Shown piece after piece: positions 11,070-22,299 of a stretch of 64,000 nucleotides of DNA. A program made the position numbers and the translations under genes. The notes below the pieces were generated by a model. It did not search any database. It had not been told where the DNA came from and saw only the letters and a program-made list of their open reading frames with translations. How positions within the stretch are numbered: position 1 is the stretch's first letter; every line of letters starts with the position of its first letter. The DNA is from Physcomitrium patens (taxonomy: Eukaryota > Streptophyta > Bryopsida > Funariales > Funariaceae). The stretch lies in assembly GCF_000002425.4 (NCBI RefSeq), contig NC_037254.1:3313797-3377796 (forward strand), in the 5' to 3' direction.

Positions 11070-11843
11070 TCATCTAAACTCATCTTGTACACTATTTGCA
11101 TTGTCTTTCTTCATCTTTTTGCCTTTGTAGCAATTTCGAGCAAAATGGCTTACTTTGCTACAAATGAAGCAAGATTTGAGATTACCTCGTTGATATGAAT
11201 AGTTGTCCTTGCCTTGACGTGAGTAGAGTGCTGAATCTTCACTTTGAGGCTCCTTTTCTTTCTTCTTGGTTATTTCATTGACAAGTCTTATAGTCACATA
11301 ATCCATTGTAAGCTCTTTCAGCTTGATGGACTCCAATGCCACAATAAGGTAGTTGTAGGATTCGAGAAGGATCATTAGCAAGGTCATGACAATATCACTT
11401 TCTTCTAAAGGCTTGTCAACAATTGCTAGTTGGTTTGCAAGAGCCTTTATCTTATTGATATGAGCCATGATGTCTTTACCTTCTTCCATCTTACAAGTAA
11501 AGAACTTCCTCCTTGTATAGATGATGTTGGATAAGTTTTTGCTCTCATAGATGTTGCAAAGAGTCTTCCATGCTTCTACTAGTCCTTTGCAAGAGATAAT
11601 GTGGAAGAATTTGGCTTCATCTACATTAGTTGCAATCAATCCAAAAGTCTTCTTTTCATGGCGTTTGAACTCCTTCTTCTCTTTCATATCAGTAGCTTCG
11701 CTTGGAGCCTCTTCACTTTCATCTACAATATCCCAAAGATCCAAAGATGCCAAAAAAAGCTCCATTTTTACCTTCCAATGGTAGAAATTGTCACCTCTAA
11801 ACTTCTCAATAATTCTTAATCCTTCACCGTCACTTGAAGCCAT
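11070..11843 (-). CDS. Cop1: copia gag with CCHC zinc knuckle
   Basis: An open frame of 257 residues starts at the ATG at 11,843 (MASSDGEGL). The N-terminal part has FRGDNFYHWKVKMELFL, the usual plant copia gag beginning. The middle has WKTLCNIYESKNLSNI and MAHINKIKALANQLA, typical of the UBN2-type gag domain. Near residue 225 there is a zinc knuckle CFICSKVSHFARNC (C-x2-C-x4-H-x4-C) for nucleic-acid packaging. The frame is open to a stop right before the protease region, so this gag is intact as a reading frame. The protein would form virus-like particles, but the rest of the element is defective. Confidence 0.88.
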   Translation of the reverse strand: MASSDGEGLRIIEKFRGDNFYHWKVKMELFLASLDLWDIVDESEEAPSEATDMKEKKEFKRHEKKTFGLIATNVDEAKFFHIISCKGLVEAWKTLCNIYESKNLSNIIYTRRKFFTCKMEEGKDIMAHINKIKALANQLAIVDKPLEESDIVMTLLMILLESYNYLIVALESIKLKELTMDYVTIRLVNEITKKKEKEPQSEDSALYSRQGKDNYSYQRGNLKSCFICSKVSHFARNCYKGKKMKKDNANSVQDEFR

Positions 11844-12702
11844 GTCTAAGGAAGAGTTGTATCAAAAAAATTGTAAGAAGAAGTCCTAATGCTCTCAAAA
11901 ATCAGCAAGAAGGTTTTGTTGCCTTAGAATCCTAGAATCCTTCTATGTGAACAAACTAATATTTTAACTCTCAAAAACTCTCTCAACTTCACTTCCAAAA
12001 CTTGTCACAAGTTTGATGACTTATCTAAGTGTCTCAAATCTGATTTGCCACTCTAATAACTTTCTTATGCTCACAAATCACCTCTATAGGCCATAAGAGG
12101 CCTTTTAAGCACAATCAATAACTTTAGGACATGAAATCATAAAGTTAAATTACTAAGGATCTATCTCAGCAAAAACACAATGCAAAATTTGTCTATAAGT
12201 GAAAAACAAGACACTAACACCAAAATGCTCTTAACCACAAGTAAGAGCAAACCATGATCTAGATCTAGATCTGAATCTGAAAATTAGGTTCTTTCAAAGC
12301 CTAACATTAGCAACAACAACTTGATCTACTTCACATTTACAAAACAACTTCAAAGAACTTCAAAAATTATTCAAGAAAATGTGAGTGGGCCCATAATTTA
12401 TTGAAGAAAAGAAGTCTTAAAGCTACAAATACTTAGCATCAGCAAGAATTGTAGTCTAAGAGAAGGATAAGAAAGATAATTCTTACTTCCAACACTCTTT
12501 ACTTATAGGTGGTAGTTTCCTCACCAACGAGGCAACTTCCATTCTTTTGATATTACATCCATTTCTACTTCATCCAACTAAACCCTTGATGCCACCACAA
12601 TAACTTACTTTAATTCTTTGCTGCCTTTACTATTAGCAATATACTATGCTTAATCTCTATGTGATTGTAACTAAGTAAGTACTTGCTGATCTTCAATATC
12701 AA
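11844..12702 (-). repeat. Cop1: leader and probable 5' LTR
   Basis: This is the non-coding region upstream of gag. On the minus strand a TG-type start is possible at 12,494 (tgttggaag) and a CA end near 11,917 (ggcaaca), which would give an LTR of about 578 bp. The primer-like word 'gagagcattagga' near 11,885 resembles the iMet tRNA site (tatcagagc) but is offset, so the LTR ends are tentative. The part above 12,494 joins the truncated GP-1 LTR at about 12,702. Confidence 0.4.
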
Positions 12703-14227
12703 CCATCTAAATACAAAAGATTGCAAGAAAATGTCATAAATCCACACTGATGTCCCTTAACCATTGCCTAAAAGTTGATGATGAATTGTAACTTATAATT
12801 TTTCCTTTTCTAACCTTTAATTCTTATTCAACTTTGTGTACAGCTCCGCCTTTAAGTCCTCGACTTACCACGTCAAAATTCACCTTATTCTAGCTAGTAG
12901 ATCTCCACATATTACAAAATCCTAAACAATCCCAAAATGCCAACTTCTGATACTTCTTTACACTAATGATCAAATATCCTCTATCCGTACCATTAGATTA
13001 ACACAAATTTTTGCATGCACTTGGCATACTCAACTATCTAGATACCTCTAAAATTTCAACCACAGATATCTCTCCAATTTCATAAAATAGTCAAGAGTAC
13101 TAGCCGTTACTTTATTGCAAAAATCCAATTCACCAATACAAATATGGACTTTTAGTAACGATTGCAAGTCCTCCCAAACCCTATGAACCCAATTCACTAA
13201 TACAAATACTAACTTTGAGAAACGATTGCAAAGTCCTCTCAAATCCTATAAAACTCAATTCTACACCTTTTGAAGGAGCTTGAAGCTAGCTTTCCGACTC
13301 CAAAATCCTGATTTTTGAATGCCCTCTTCTTTTTCTTCTCCTTTCCTTTAACTCCGTGAGGTCCCCTATTCTTTCGCCCTAGACTCCGAATTAGAACAAT
13401 AGATCCACCTCCATAGAAATTTCGCCTCTAAGAGGATCTTTCACGAAAAGGACATTTCTCCGAAATGGCATAGAGAACAGAACAGCTTGAAATGGAACCA
13501 AAGCCTCCATATTCAGGACCTCATTGGGTTGCACAACCAAGTCAGATTACATATTGGGTAAGAGGCCCATAACAAGATCTAGATTGAATGTCTCTATAAT
13601 TTGGTCAAATTGGTCCTTCGCATCAAGCTCACCCAATTGTTGAATTGATCCTTTTCCCTTTTGTTGATTCCTGGTAAGAATGGCTTGGACACATTCCACC
13701 CGATTTATCAGAATATCTCAAGGAACTCGATTTATTTCCTCAATTTTTCCTTGGCTTTGGATGTGCCTATCCCGATTATTGAAATTGAACAAAGCATTAC
13801 ATTGCTGATAAGTATGCCCCGACTGCTTGCTACTCCCACACATTGGCGCGTAATTGTTACTGGTTTTGGGATTGAAATATTGACTATTATAATGATAAAT
13901 CTATCTGCAACAAAAACAACGAAGTGATCTTCTTGCTACGCCATCTGGCATATTGGGTGTTTCCACAGGTATATATCTACTAGGCTTGTTCCATGTAGGA
14001 TTAGAAAATGATCTTGGTTGTCCCATTGGTATGGAGGGTACTTGGTTTGATGACGCCAGTAGAGCATATGCTGTTGTCATATTCAATGGTACAGCTTACA
14101 ATGGGGTGACATTAACTGGCCCTTGAATATTGGCACTGGAATTGGCCACTGTTTCTAACATTCAAGATGACTAAATATTAATAAATCTTTTTCATTTATA
14201 TTTTCACCATATAGTTGTGTTACAACA
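12703..14227 (-). repeat. GP-1 3' LTR, truncated at its end
   Basis: It aligns with 17,071-18,594 over its whole length. On the minus strand it starts TGTTGTAACACAACTATATGG at 14,227. The terminal 100 bases (conserved in the 5' LTR as 'ctagctgtggaag...gtattacg') are missing where Cop1 leader sequence begins. Confidence 0.8.
13321..14158 (-). other. Gy2-like gag/protease-linker segment captured in the GP-1 3' LTR
   Basis: This part of the LTR is not LTR-like. It aligns with the gag zinc-knuckle and linker region of Gy2 at roughly 23.7-24.5 kb. On the minus strand it shows TPNMPDG, LRCFCCR, a damaged knuckle ending in GHTYQQC, and RVECVQAIL, all with direct counterparts in Gy2. In GP-2 and in the solo GP LTR at 43.6 kb this place holds about 350 bases of ordinary LTR sequence instead. 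The captured copy is clearly diverged from the Gy2 in this window, so a related element was the donor. Confidence 0.8.
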
Positions 14228-14639
14228 CGACATCCACCCCCTTTGAACTTGTGCATCCTCTAGTATGTACCAAATATCCTAGTTGTTGTTTGATTCATAA
14301 TATGTTCTCAAAGTCTTCGTCCAAATCCTCTTCATTATCTTCAAATGTCCCTAACTTGCATAATTTCCTTTCAATACTATATAATCTTTTTTTTTCTTTT
14401 CTTTTAAAATCATCAACTTTCTTATATATAATATTTCTATTCTCAAAAATATCAATAAAACTCGCATTAAAAGTACCTTCATTTCGTGAGAGTACATCCT
14501 CTTTTATACCTCCATAATCCCGCTTTATAGTGGTACTTCTCCAAAATCCTTAAATCCTTCAACAATCCTTAGTAATGGTTTCTCCCTCAACCTATTTCAA
14601 TTCCATTCATAATTAGGAGGTACTGTTAGAAATTGTACA
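14228..14639 (-). other. GP-1 C-terminal tail and polypurine tract
   Basis: On the minus strand this follows the protease and contains a stop-broken acidic and lysine-rich tail (for example FEDNEEDLDEDFENIL near 14,300) but no RT motif. The purine stretch 'caaagggggtggatgtcg' (14,245-14,228) directly before the 3' LTR is a good polypurine tract. Confidence 0.6.
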
Positions 14640-15757
14640 GCTTTCCTTCCATCTTCACTATGTACCCTTGCATAAGCAAAACCATTGTCAAGTACTTTTA
14701 TTTCCATCTATGTTGCCGTAATATAAGGTTTTCCTAAAATCAATGGATAAGATGTTGTATCTTAAAAAAAGAAATGTTTTTTTGTCGCAACATCTCCAAT
14801 CCGAATTTTGACATTTAGACAAGCTCCATATAATTTTCCTTGTGTGTTATTAGCTACTCATATTGTCCATCAATGTTCCATATCAATTGGCCATTTCTGC
14901 TTCTTATAGAGATCCTTAGACATAAGATTTATTTCAGAACCATGATCGACTAAAGCAACAATTGATTTTTCTATATCTCCTACTTTCACCAATACTTCAA
15001 TAGTTGTCTTTGTCTAATGTTTCCAAGTATAATGGCTTGAAGCTTTCATTTCCTTATCACTATAATCTTTGAAACGTACTCCTTGATTATATCCATTATT
15101 TTCATTTTTTGATTGTTTTTAACCATTATCAACCTCTTTTTTATCTTTATATAGTCCTACATCAATAGAATGACTCATTCCAGCTTCACCCATTAATTGC
15201 CTCTTTTGCTTAATGCTGTCAATGATAACATCATGAAACTCCTTCTTTGCAATTTTCAAAATTTCTTTCAATGTGAATTCTACTTTAGTATTTAATATAC
15301 GTTCTTCCAATACCCCTTTTAAATTTGTTGCCGCTTCAATATTAGAAAGTAGCTTATAAGCAATTGATTTACCTTTTTCTTTTATCTCCTTTGTTTTTTC
15401 TTCCAATGATGCCAAAGTATCCTTTATACGTAATTCTTGTGAAGCCGCCTCATGAACCTTGTCTCCTCGACTTTGCTTCTTAGAAGAATTTCCTTTTCTT
15501 GTATCATCAAAATTTCCTCGTGTCTTTTCTTCCATCAAAGCTTCATGTTGGCTCTTAGCAATATATGCATGAACTAAAAGAGACTCAACAGGATCTTTTC
15601 AACCTATTGCACCTCGTATTGTAGCTGCAGTCCTCAATAACACTTTCCAAGGCATTTTTCCTTTTTGTATTATGAAAATGGCAGAAGCCCAAAATTCACT
15701 AATTTCTATACTGCCACCAAAGTCATCATCTACTCTAGTGCCATAACTTGCACTCTC
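14640..15757 (-). pseudogene. GP-1: spacer and retropepsin-like protease
   Basis: On the minus strand, a charged lysine/glutamate-rich spacer (about 139 open residues, 15,538-15,119, with coiled-coil character around EEKTKEIKEKGKSIAYK) leads into an aspartic protease. The active-site motif reads ALVDHGSEINL near 14,965-14,930, with H where most retropepsins have T or S (DHGS for DTGS). The PLILGKPYIT motif near 14,745-14,715 is the usual C-terminal ILG block. Scattered stops break the frame. No RT lead-in follows before the polypurine tract. Confidence 0.72.
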
Positions 15758-16927
15758 TCATGTTGCTATTCTATGTTCTATTAAATAATCTTGAAACAAT
15801 GCTCTTATACCTGCTTTGCCAAAATTGGTTTGAAGGAGTTCTTCTGTATCTTTTAATGCAATCTTTCCATCTTTCCAATAAATAACTCTTTGTTGCACCA
15901 TATTATTAAATTCATTGCAATCCTTCGTAGTATGTGAAACGTCATGACACCAGATACATCTTTGTACATACCTTTGTTTTGAAACATTCTTCAAATTATT
16001 TGTAGAAGTATTTTCTTCAAGTATTGCAAATTTGATTTGAAGATCTTGCATTCTACGTATAATTTCTTCAATTCCCATCTCTTCTTTTTTCGATAAAGAT
16101 GTTAAAGATTGAATAGTAGACATTGTTGGTCATGTTATATGTACTGTAATTTTAGGTGCTTATACTGCTTGTGGAATATTACTCCTATCCTTCCTCTTTT
16201 TTCTTTTTGCAAGCAAATCCATCACATTTTTAACGTTTTTCTACTTTGTTGTCAATCCTTCATCTTCTTCTTTGTCTTCAAGAAGCAATTCCAATTTCCC
16301 TTGTAACTCTCCATCAGCAGCTTGAAGAAATAATTCAACCTTGTTCGACTCTAATGTCAAATTTTCTATCTTCGATAATTGAGAATACTGCCTCTCAAAT
16401 TTTCTTAGTAGCTCTGTTGCTTACAAATTCTTATTAGGCCGCTCAATCCATTTTAAAAATAGTTTCTTAGTAACATGATCAGTGTCTTCTAAGAAATATT
16501 CGTCTTTTAATGCATGTGAAAAAATCTCCCATGAATTTCCATAATGCTCCATAATTGATGTAATATACTCTCTTATTTCTGGTATTGTTGCAAGTCCAAA
16601 TAATTCAACCATCTTCTTCTCAAAAACCCGATTTAATTCTATTTCTCAAACATAACATCTTAAATACCTTGAAATATCCCTTCCATCAAATTGATCAATT
16701 TTATTGACCATTGCTTGTAATGCTTTGGTTGCTAAAGCTTCTTTGCGATCATTGCTTTGCTGCTGCAGTATAGATAATGATAGGACTTGAAATATACTAG
16801 CAATGGATGGATCCATATACATACGTTGTCCTTTAGAAGAAACCTCACTAGAAGCTCCACTTGAAGCTCCTTCAAAAGTTTTATTCTCATTCTCCATAAA
16901 ATAAAAATAAAAATAAATGAATCCCAA
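15758..16927 (-). pseudogene. GP-1: gag with CCHC knuckle
   Basis: The reading starts at an ATG just inside the 5' LTR (MENENKTFEGAS near 16,898). Three stops, near 16,643, 16,420 and 16,220, split an otherwise continuous gag. Helical segments (MVELFGLATIPEIREYIT, IMEHYGNSWEIFSHALKDEY) resemble a capsid domain. Near 15,965-15,925 there is a CCHC knuckle CIWCHDVSHTTKDC. The same protein is recognisable in GP-2 (for example 30,570-30,349). I do not recognise a closer family. Confidence 0.72.
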
Positions 16928-16968
16928 TACCTTTCATCTCAAGCGTTTCACATCAAGTTCACCACTTT

Positions 16969-18594
16969 TATTGTATTACGTGCTCTCTAGCTTGAGAACG
17001 CATCAAGCATCTAGCTGTGGAAGATAAAATGATGTTTTACAAGTATCCGAGTAGTCTAGTGGGTTTCAACCATCAAAATACAAAAGATTACAAGAAAATA
17101 CCGTAAATCCACACTGATGTCCCTTGACTGCCATCTAGAAGTTGATGACGAACTGTAACTTATAATTTTTTCTTCTCTAACCTTTAATTCTCATTCAACT
17201 TTGTGTGCACCTCCGCCTTTAAGTCCTTGACTTACCACGTCAAAATTCACCTTATTCTAGTGGGTAAATCTCCACATATTACAAAACCCTAAACAATCCC
17301 AAAATGCCAACTTCTGATACCTCTTTATACTAATGATCAAATATCCTCTATCCGTACCATTAGATTAACACAAATTTTTGCATGCACTTGGCATACTCAA
17401 CTATCTAGACACCTCTAAATTTTCAACCACAGATGTCTCTCCAATTTCATAAAATAGTCAAGAGTACTAGCCGTTACTTTATTGCAAAAATTCAATTCAC
17501 CAATATAAACATGGACTTTTAGTAACGATTGCAAGTCCTCTCAAACCCTATGAATCCAATTCACTAATACAAATACTAACTTTGAGAAACGATTGTAAAG
17601 TCCTCTCAAATCCTATAAAACTCAATTGTATACCTTTTGAAGGAGCTTGAAGCTAGCTCTCCGACCCCAAAATCCTGATTTTTGAATGCCCTCTTCTTTT
17701 TCTTCTCCTTTCCTTTAACTCCGTGAGGTCTCCTATTCTTCCGCCCTAGACTCCGAATTAGAACAATAGATCCACCTCCATAGAAATCTCGCCTCTAAGA
17801 GGATCTTTCACGAAAAGGACATTTCTCCGAAACGGCATAGAGAACAGAACAGCTTGAAATGGAACCAAAGCCTCCATATTCAGGACCTCATTGGGTTGCA
17901 CAACCAAGTCAGGTTACATATTGGGTAAGAGGCCCATAACAAGACCTAGATTGAATGTCTCTATAATTTGGTCAAATTGGTCCTTCGCATCAAGCTCACC
18001 CAATTGTTGAATTGATCCTTTTCCTTTTTGCTGACTCTTGATAAGAATGGCTTAGACACATTCCACTCGATTTATCGGAGTATCTTAAGGATCTCGATTT
18101 ATCCCCTCAATTTTTCCTTAGCTTTGGATCTACCGATTCTGATTATTAAAATCGAACAGAGCATTACATTATTAATAAGTATGCCCCGACTGCTTGCTAC
18201 TCCCACACATTGGCGCATAATTGTTACTGGTTTTGGGATTGAAATATTGACTATTATAATGATAAATCTATCTGCAACAAAAACAACGAAGTGATCTTCT
18301 TGCTCCGCCATCTGGCATATTGGGTGTCTCCACAAGTATATATCTACTAGGCTTGTTCCATGTAGGATTAGAAAATGATCCTGGTTGTTTTGTTGGTATG
18401 AAGGGTACTTGGTTTCATCATACCGGTGGAGCATACGCTATTTTCATGTTCGGTGGTACAACTTGCAACGAGGTGATATTAATTGGCCCCTGAATATTGG
18501 CACTAGAATTGGCCACTGTTTCTAACATTCAAGATGACTAAATATTAATAAATCTTTTCATTTATATTTTTACCATATAGTCGTGTTACAACAC
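16969..18594 (-). repeat. GP-1 5' LTR with the captured gag segment
   Basis: About 1,626 bp on the minus strand, starting TGTTGTAACACGACTATATGG at 18,594 and ending CGTAATACAATA at 16,969. The Gy2-like segment occupies about 17,688-18,533, at the same junctions as in the 3' LTR (it starts right after 'tttgaatg' in + orientation in both). Remaining LTR parts align with GP-2 (33,379-34,699). Confidence 0.8.
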
Positions 18595-20122
18595 AACACC
18601 GTTGGAGCATGTCATTATTTAGATTCAATTTTAAGATCTCTTATTGATATGGAAAATAATAAGATCTATCAGACACTCTTTTTAGACATTCTTATCTTGC
18701 ACTAAAAGAAAGAAATGCATCTTTTGATCAATAAAGATCAATTCTCTTGAAGCCTGAACATTTTTATCTTTGAGCTATAAAATCAACATTGACTGTTGAT
18801 TCAATATTTATGAAGCAAATTCAATCAAGAATGTCCTTTGATCCTCCTATTCAAGATATCAAGGATACTTCTTCTAAGTCCCATGATACTTCAAAGTATG
18901 AGTTTAAGAATAATCTATTATATTTTAAAGGACGCCTATATATTCTAGAAGGTGAAACTCGATTATGTGTTCTTCAAGCTCCTCATGATTTTCAGCAACA
19001 GGATATTTTGGGTATAATAAAACTTTGGAAGTAATATCCAAGGATTTTTGGTGGCCGCAAATGTAGAAGGCAGTCAAAGATTTTGTACAATCTTGTGATG
19101 TTTGCTGAAGATGAAAAACTCCTTGTCATCAACCTTATGGATTTCTTCAGCCGTTATCCATTCCAAAACAATCATGGTCTCTGTTTCTATGGATTTCATC
19201 ATGGATCTTCTAATCTCAAGTTCTTATGACTCCATATTCGTGATAGCAGATCGTTTTATCAAGATGGCATATTTTGTACCATGTACAAAATCTATCACAA
19301 GTGAAAAAATAGCTAAGCTTTTCATTGATATTATCTATTACTATGATGGATTGCCAAAGGATATTATATCGGATAGGGGGGGATTGAATTTGTATCAAGA
19401 TTGTAAAGAATCCTATTCAAGATTTTAAAGGTGGATATATAGCTTTCTTCAGCTTTTCATCCTCAAATTGATGGACAAATAGAATGGGTAAATCAAGTTC
19501 TAGAAGAGTATTTGAGATGTACCATCAACTATCATCAAGATGATTGAAAAACTCTTTTACCATTGACAAAGTTTACATATAATAATTTGATACATTCTTC
19601 CATTCAATAAACACCTTTTTTTGCCAATTATAGTTATCATCTATGTCTTGATACTTTTGACTTTTCAAAAGTTAATAATCTTGTGGTCAAAGATTTAGCG
19701 AATTGCTTATTAGAGCTACATATAACAATGAAGATACAATTAAAAGAATCTCAAGAATAACAAAAGATCAATGCAGATGCCTATCATAAGGAGCAACTAC
19801 AATATAATATGGATGATAAGGTATGGTTACTTTATCGTAATATCAAGACTACTTGTCTTTGTGATAAATTAGATTATTATAAGTTAAGACCTTTTTCTAT
19901 TTGTGAATAAATCAATCATGTTGCCTATCGATTATATCTACTGGAATCTATAAAGATCCATCTTGTATTTCATGTGTCTCTTCTTGAGCCATATAAGATA
20001 GTGAATATCTTAGGAAGAAGACAAATGCCACCTCCTCCTATAGAAGTGGATAATAACCAAGAGTTTGAGGTGGAAGAAGTCTTAGACTCAAGGTAGCACC
20101 AAAATAGGTTGGAATATCTTGT
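18595..20122 (+). pseudogene. Gy1-b: integrase and chromodomain of a chromovirus-like gypsy
   Basis: The stretch begins inside the RNase H-to-integrase spacer where GP-1 cut it. At 19,170-19,400 the catalytic core reads SMDFIMDLLISSSYDSIFVI and KDIISDRG, with the first two acidic residues. At 19,440-19,560 it reads FHPQIDGQIEWVNQVLEEYL with the glutamate. The C-terminal block FHVSLLEPYK (19,960-19,995) is followed by an acidic linker and the start of a chromodomain (FEVEEVLDSR near 20,065-20,095, then NRLEYL). It is one of the least decayed Gy1 integrases but still has many stops. At 20,123 it is cut by the Gy2b LTR; the rest of the element resumes near 28,445. Confidence 0.82.
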
Positions 20123-20389
20123 TGTTGTTCTCATTGTGTTCAAACTTCAATATACCAAAGCAATTGAATTAATAGAGGTGGGTTCAAATACGGAGAAAAA
20201 TTGATTATATGAATTGAGTCTGTTTGTGTCACAATTGATTGTACTCTGGCTATTTGAAATCAATTATCAACTACAAAATACCAAGGCTTACTACTTCTAT
20301 CTTAATTCAACCCATAATCCATTCTACGACTATCAATTCAATAATACTTCGATATTCTTATCTGTTCATCTCTCACTTACTTTCTTTGT

Positions 20390-20440
<51 letters not shown>

Positions 20441-20850
20441 ACTGATCTTTAACTTACCTATTGTATTCAGTTTTTCAATTCATCACACAAAATTCAATAT
20501 CTCGGCTTACGACTTTCATAGTCTAGTACTCTAGACTAACTTCTTAATATTCAGAAATTATCCATTACTCGTCAACAACAAAGAAACAAAAAGAAGTAGC
20601 ACCAAGCTTGCCTCGGCTTACAACTATCACAGTCTAGCACTCCATCTCTCTTTCTTCAACCTCTTTATCCTACCAAAAAGATGGACCGTCAGTTAACAAA
20701 TTCCAAAGGTTATGATTCTTTGTATTCTTAACCATTTGTTCTACTAACAATCTACTATTACGAACTAAACTGCCTAACTATCAATCTAATTCTCAAGGTT
20801 ATCAATAACCAACCAGTAACTTACTATAAAGTTTATTTGCTTATTCTACA
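20123..20850 (-). repeat. Gy2b 3' LTR
   Basis: About 728 bp on the minus strand, starting TGTAGAATAAG at 20,850. The 'tagcaccaagcttgcc', 'cggcttacaactatcaca' and 'ttcaaatacgg' words correspond to Gy2 LTRs, but it is closest to the solo LTR at 38,249-38,990. It was inserted into the Gy1-b chromodomain. A (TA) run at 20,394-20,432 lies inside. Confidence 0.65.
20394..20432. repeat. (TA)n microsatellite
   Basis: About 19 uninterrupted TA units. Open frames crossing it (YIYIYI runs) are artefacts. Confidence 0.95.
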
Positions 20851-21057
20851 TAGCTCCACTCCTATCTGTGCAGTGTCCTCGTAAATATTATTTAGCCTCA
20901 ACTTATAAAGACATAGCAGCATTGGCTTCTTCAGTCAATGGCGTTGGCTTACCATCCTTTGAATTGGTGACCTTCTCCTCTTTATATCTTCGTCATCTGC
21001 CTTAGTGTTCGAGGATTCTCCATCCAAACGTGCCATCAGATCTTCATTCAACAAACC
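20851..21057 (-). pseudogene. Gy2b post-integrase tail, distal part
   Basis: Read on the minus strand this continues the Gy2b tail interrupted at 27,188. The joined reading crosses the junction as SQVRELDL|LNEDLMARLDG, parallel to Gy2's own AQVRELDEYNEDL at about 22,120-22,085. It ends in a purine tract with 'aggagtggagctatg' right before the Gy2b LTR. Confidence 0.7.
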
Positions 21058-21849
21058 TGTGATTACTCATTTTACTTATTCCAAATTAATCTAATAGAAA
21101 TAAATCTGTATAGGGAGATTCAAACACAAGAAATGACTAGTTGCTTAAGCATTCACGTTAGGGTCACACAATCAATTACCTCCTAAATGTATCGTCTCTA
21201 TTTCTAATATCTGAACACACAAGGAAATTATAATCTCCTCCTTTACCTTATCGGTCTCTTCCTTACAGCAATTTAGTCATACCAATAACTGCTATTTCTA
21301 CCAATATATTCATCCTCATAATCTCCAACTGTAATACTGCGCCCTCACAGATTTCAGCATACAATTACCTTCATTCCAATCACTAGAATTCTTCACACAG
21401 AACAGCCATTCACATTACAGTGTTTCACACAAACACAAACTTATTTTCTTTGCTGAACTACAATCAGATTTCAGCATTCAATCTTTCTTCTTTTCAAATA
21501 ATACCAATCACGTTTCCATTCCATAATTCACTTCACAATATTCAGAAACTCTCAATCCTCTTATTCAAAGAAAATAACAAACAAAAGAAAATAGGTAGCA
21601 CCAAGCTTACCCTGGCTCACAACTATCACAGTGATGGCCCTCGGCTCATGACTATTACAATCTGGTACCTTAATTAACTTCTACAACTCTTATATACTTT
21701 CCTATGATTCTCCAGATTCTAACCATAATTCTATAATTAACCACTTTTAAGAACTAAATCACTCATCCATCCTCCTGAATTTTCTATTATATAGACTATT
21801 AATATATTTTATCAATATCTTTCAAAAATTAATTAATATCTATTCTATA
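21058..21849 (-). repeat. Gy2 3' LTR
   Basis: 792 bp. On the minus strand it starts TATAGAATAGATATT and ends CAGTAATCACA-like sequence at 21,058 (+ strand tgtgattactc). It has the same length as its partner at 26,396-27,187. Confidence 0.85.
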
Positions 21850-22299
21850 TAGCTCCACTCCTATCTATGCAACATCCTCGCAAATACTTAATTGATACCT
21901 ATCTAAAAATTATCTAACAAAACTCTACAAAAATTGTGATCGCTTTGGCCTATCTAATTAATCAATTGCCACAATATCTGTTATTGGTTCTACCAATTTC
22001 GGTTCCAACTGCAAATCTTCGTCCTCTTCCAATCCTTCCATCGGCTCCTACTTCAACTAAGCTGAAAGGTCTTCATTGTACTCGTCCAGTTCACGGACTT
22101 GAGCTTCCAATTTCAGGATCTGGACATCCCAAAGTTCCAATTGTTGTTGCCACTGACTCATCCATTCTGGAATATCTTCAATCGATACTTGTGACTGGCT
22201 CTTCACTATTAATTTTTATTTGGAACTACTACTCTCGAAAATACAAGAAATACAAGAAAATGGCACTCTAGCCAACCCAAAACAATACCACAGAATGAC
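21850..22299 (-). pseudogene. Gy2 post-integrase coiled-coil tail
   Basis: On the minus strand the reading PEWMSQWQQQLELWDVQILK and then AQVRELDEYNEDLSA (about 22,180-22,070) is heptad-like and matches the Gy2b tail at 27,217-27,492 in kind and place. It ends before the purine-rich 'aggagtggagctatata' next to the 3' LTR. It directly follows truncated RT, so the deletion removed RT core through integrase. Confidence 0.6.

Larger units (their letters stand above)
12703..18594 (-). mobile_element. GP-1: gag-protease-only LTR retroelement
   Basis: This is an LTR retroelement on the minus strand. Its 5' LTR is at 16,969-18,594 and its 3' LTR at 12,703-14,227 (missing about 100 bases at the Cop1 junction). 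The interior of 2.74 kb encodes gag, a spacer and an aspartic protease, with no RT, RNase H or integrase motif. The two LTRs look about 93-95% alike by eye, so the insertion is moderately recent. It sits inside Gy1-b: at 18,595 the sequence changes directly into Gy1 pol. It could only move with enzymes supplied by another element. The layout resembles the TR-GAG class of non-autonomous plant elements. Confidence 0.75.

Noticed and set aside
13901..14086. Independent small zinc-finger gene on the minus strand
   Set aside because: It is the captured Gy2-like gag segment within the GP-1 LTR, and is also present in the other LTR.
14215..14517. 100-residue plus-strand frame rich in Ser/Leu
   Set aside because: It is antisense to the GP-1 tail and polypurine tract, whose minus-strand reading is better supported.
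20214..20534. 106-residue plus-strand frame across the (TA)n run
   Set aside because: It is created by the microsatellite (YIYIYI) inside the Gy2b LTR; no coding motif.
21936..22271. 111-residue plus-strand frame
   Set aside because: It is antisense to the Gy2 coiled-coil tail, which is supported by its Gy2b counterpart.
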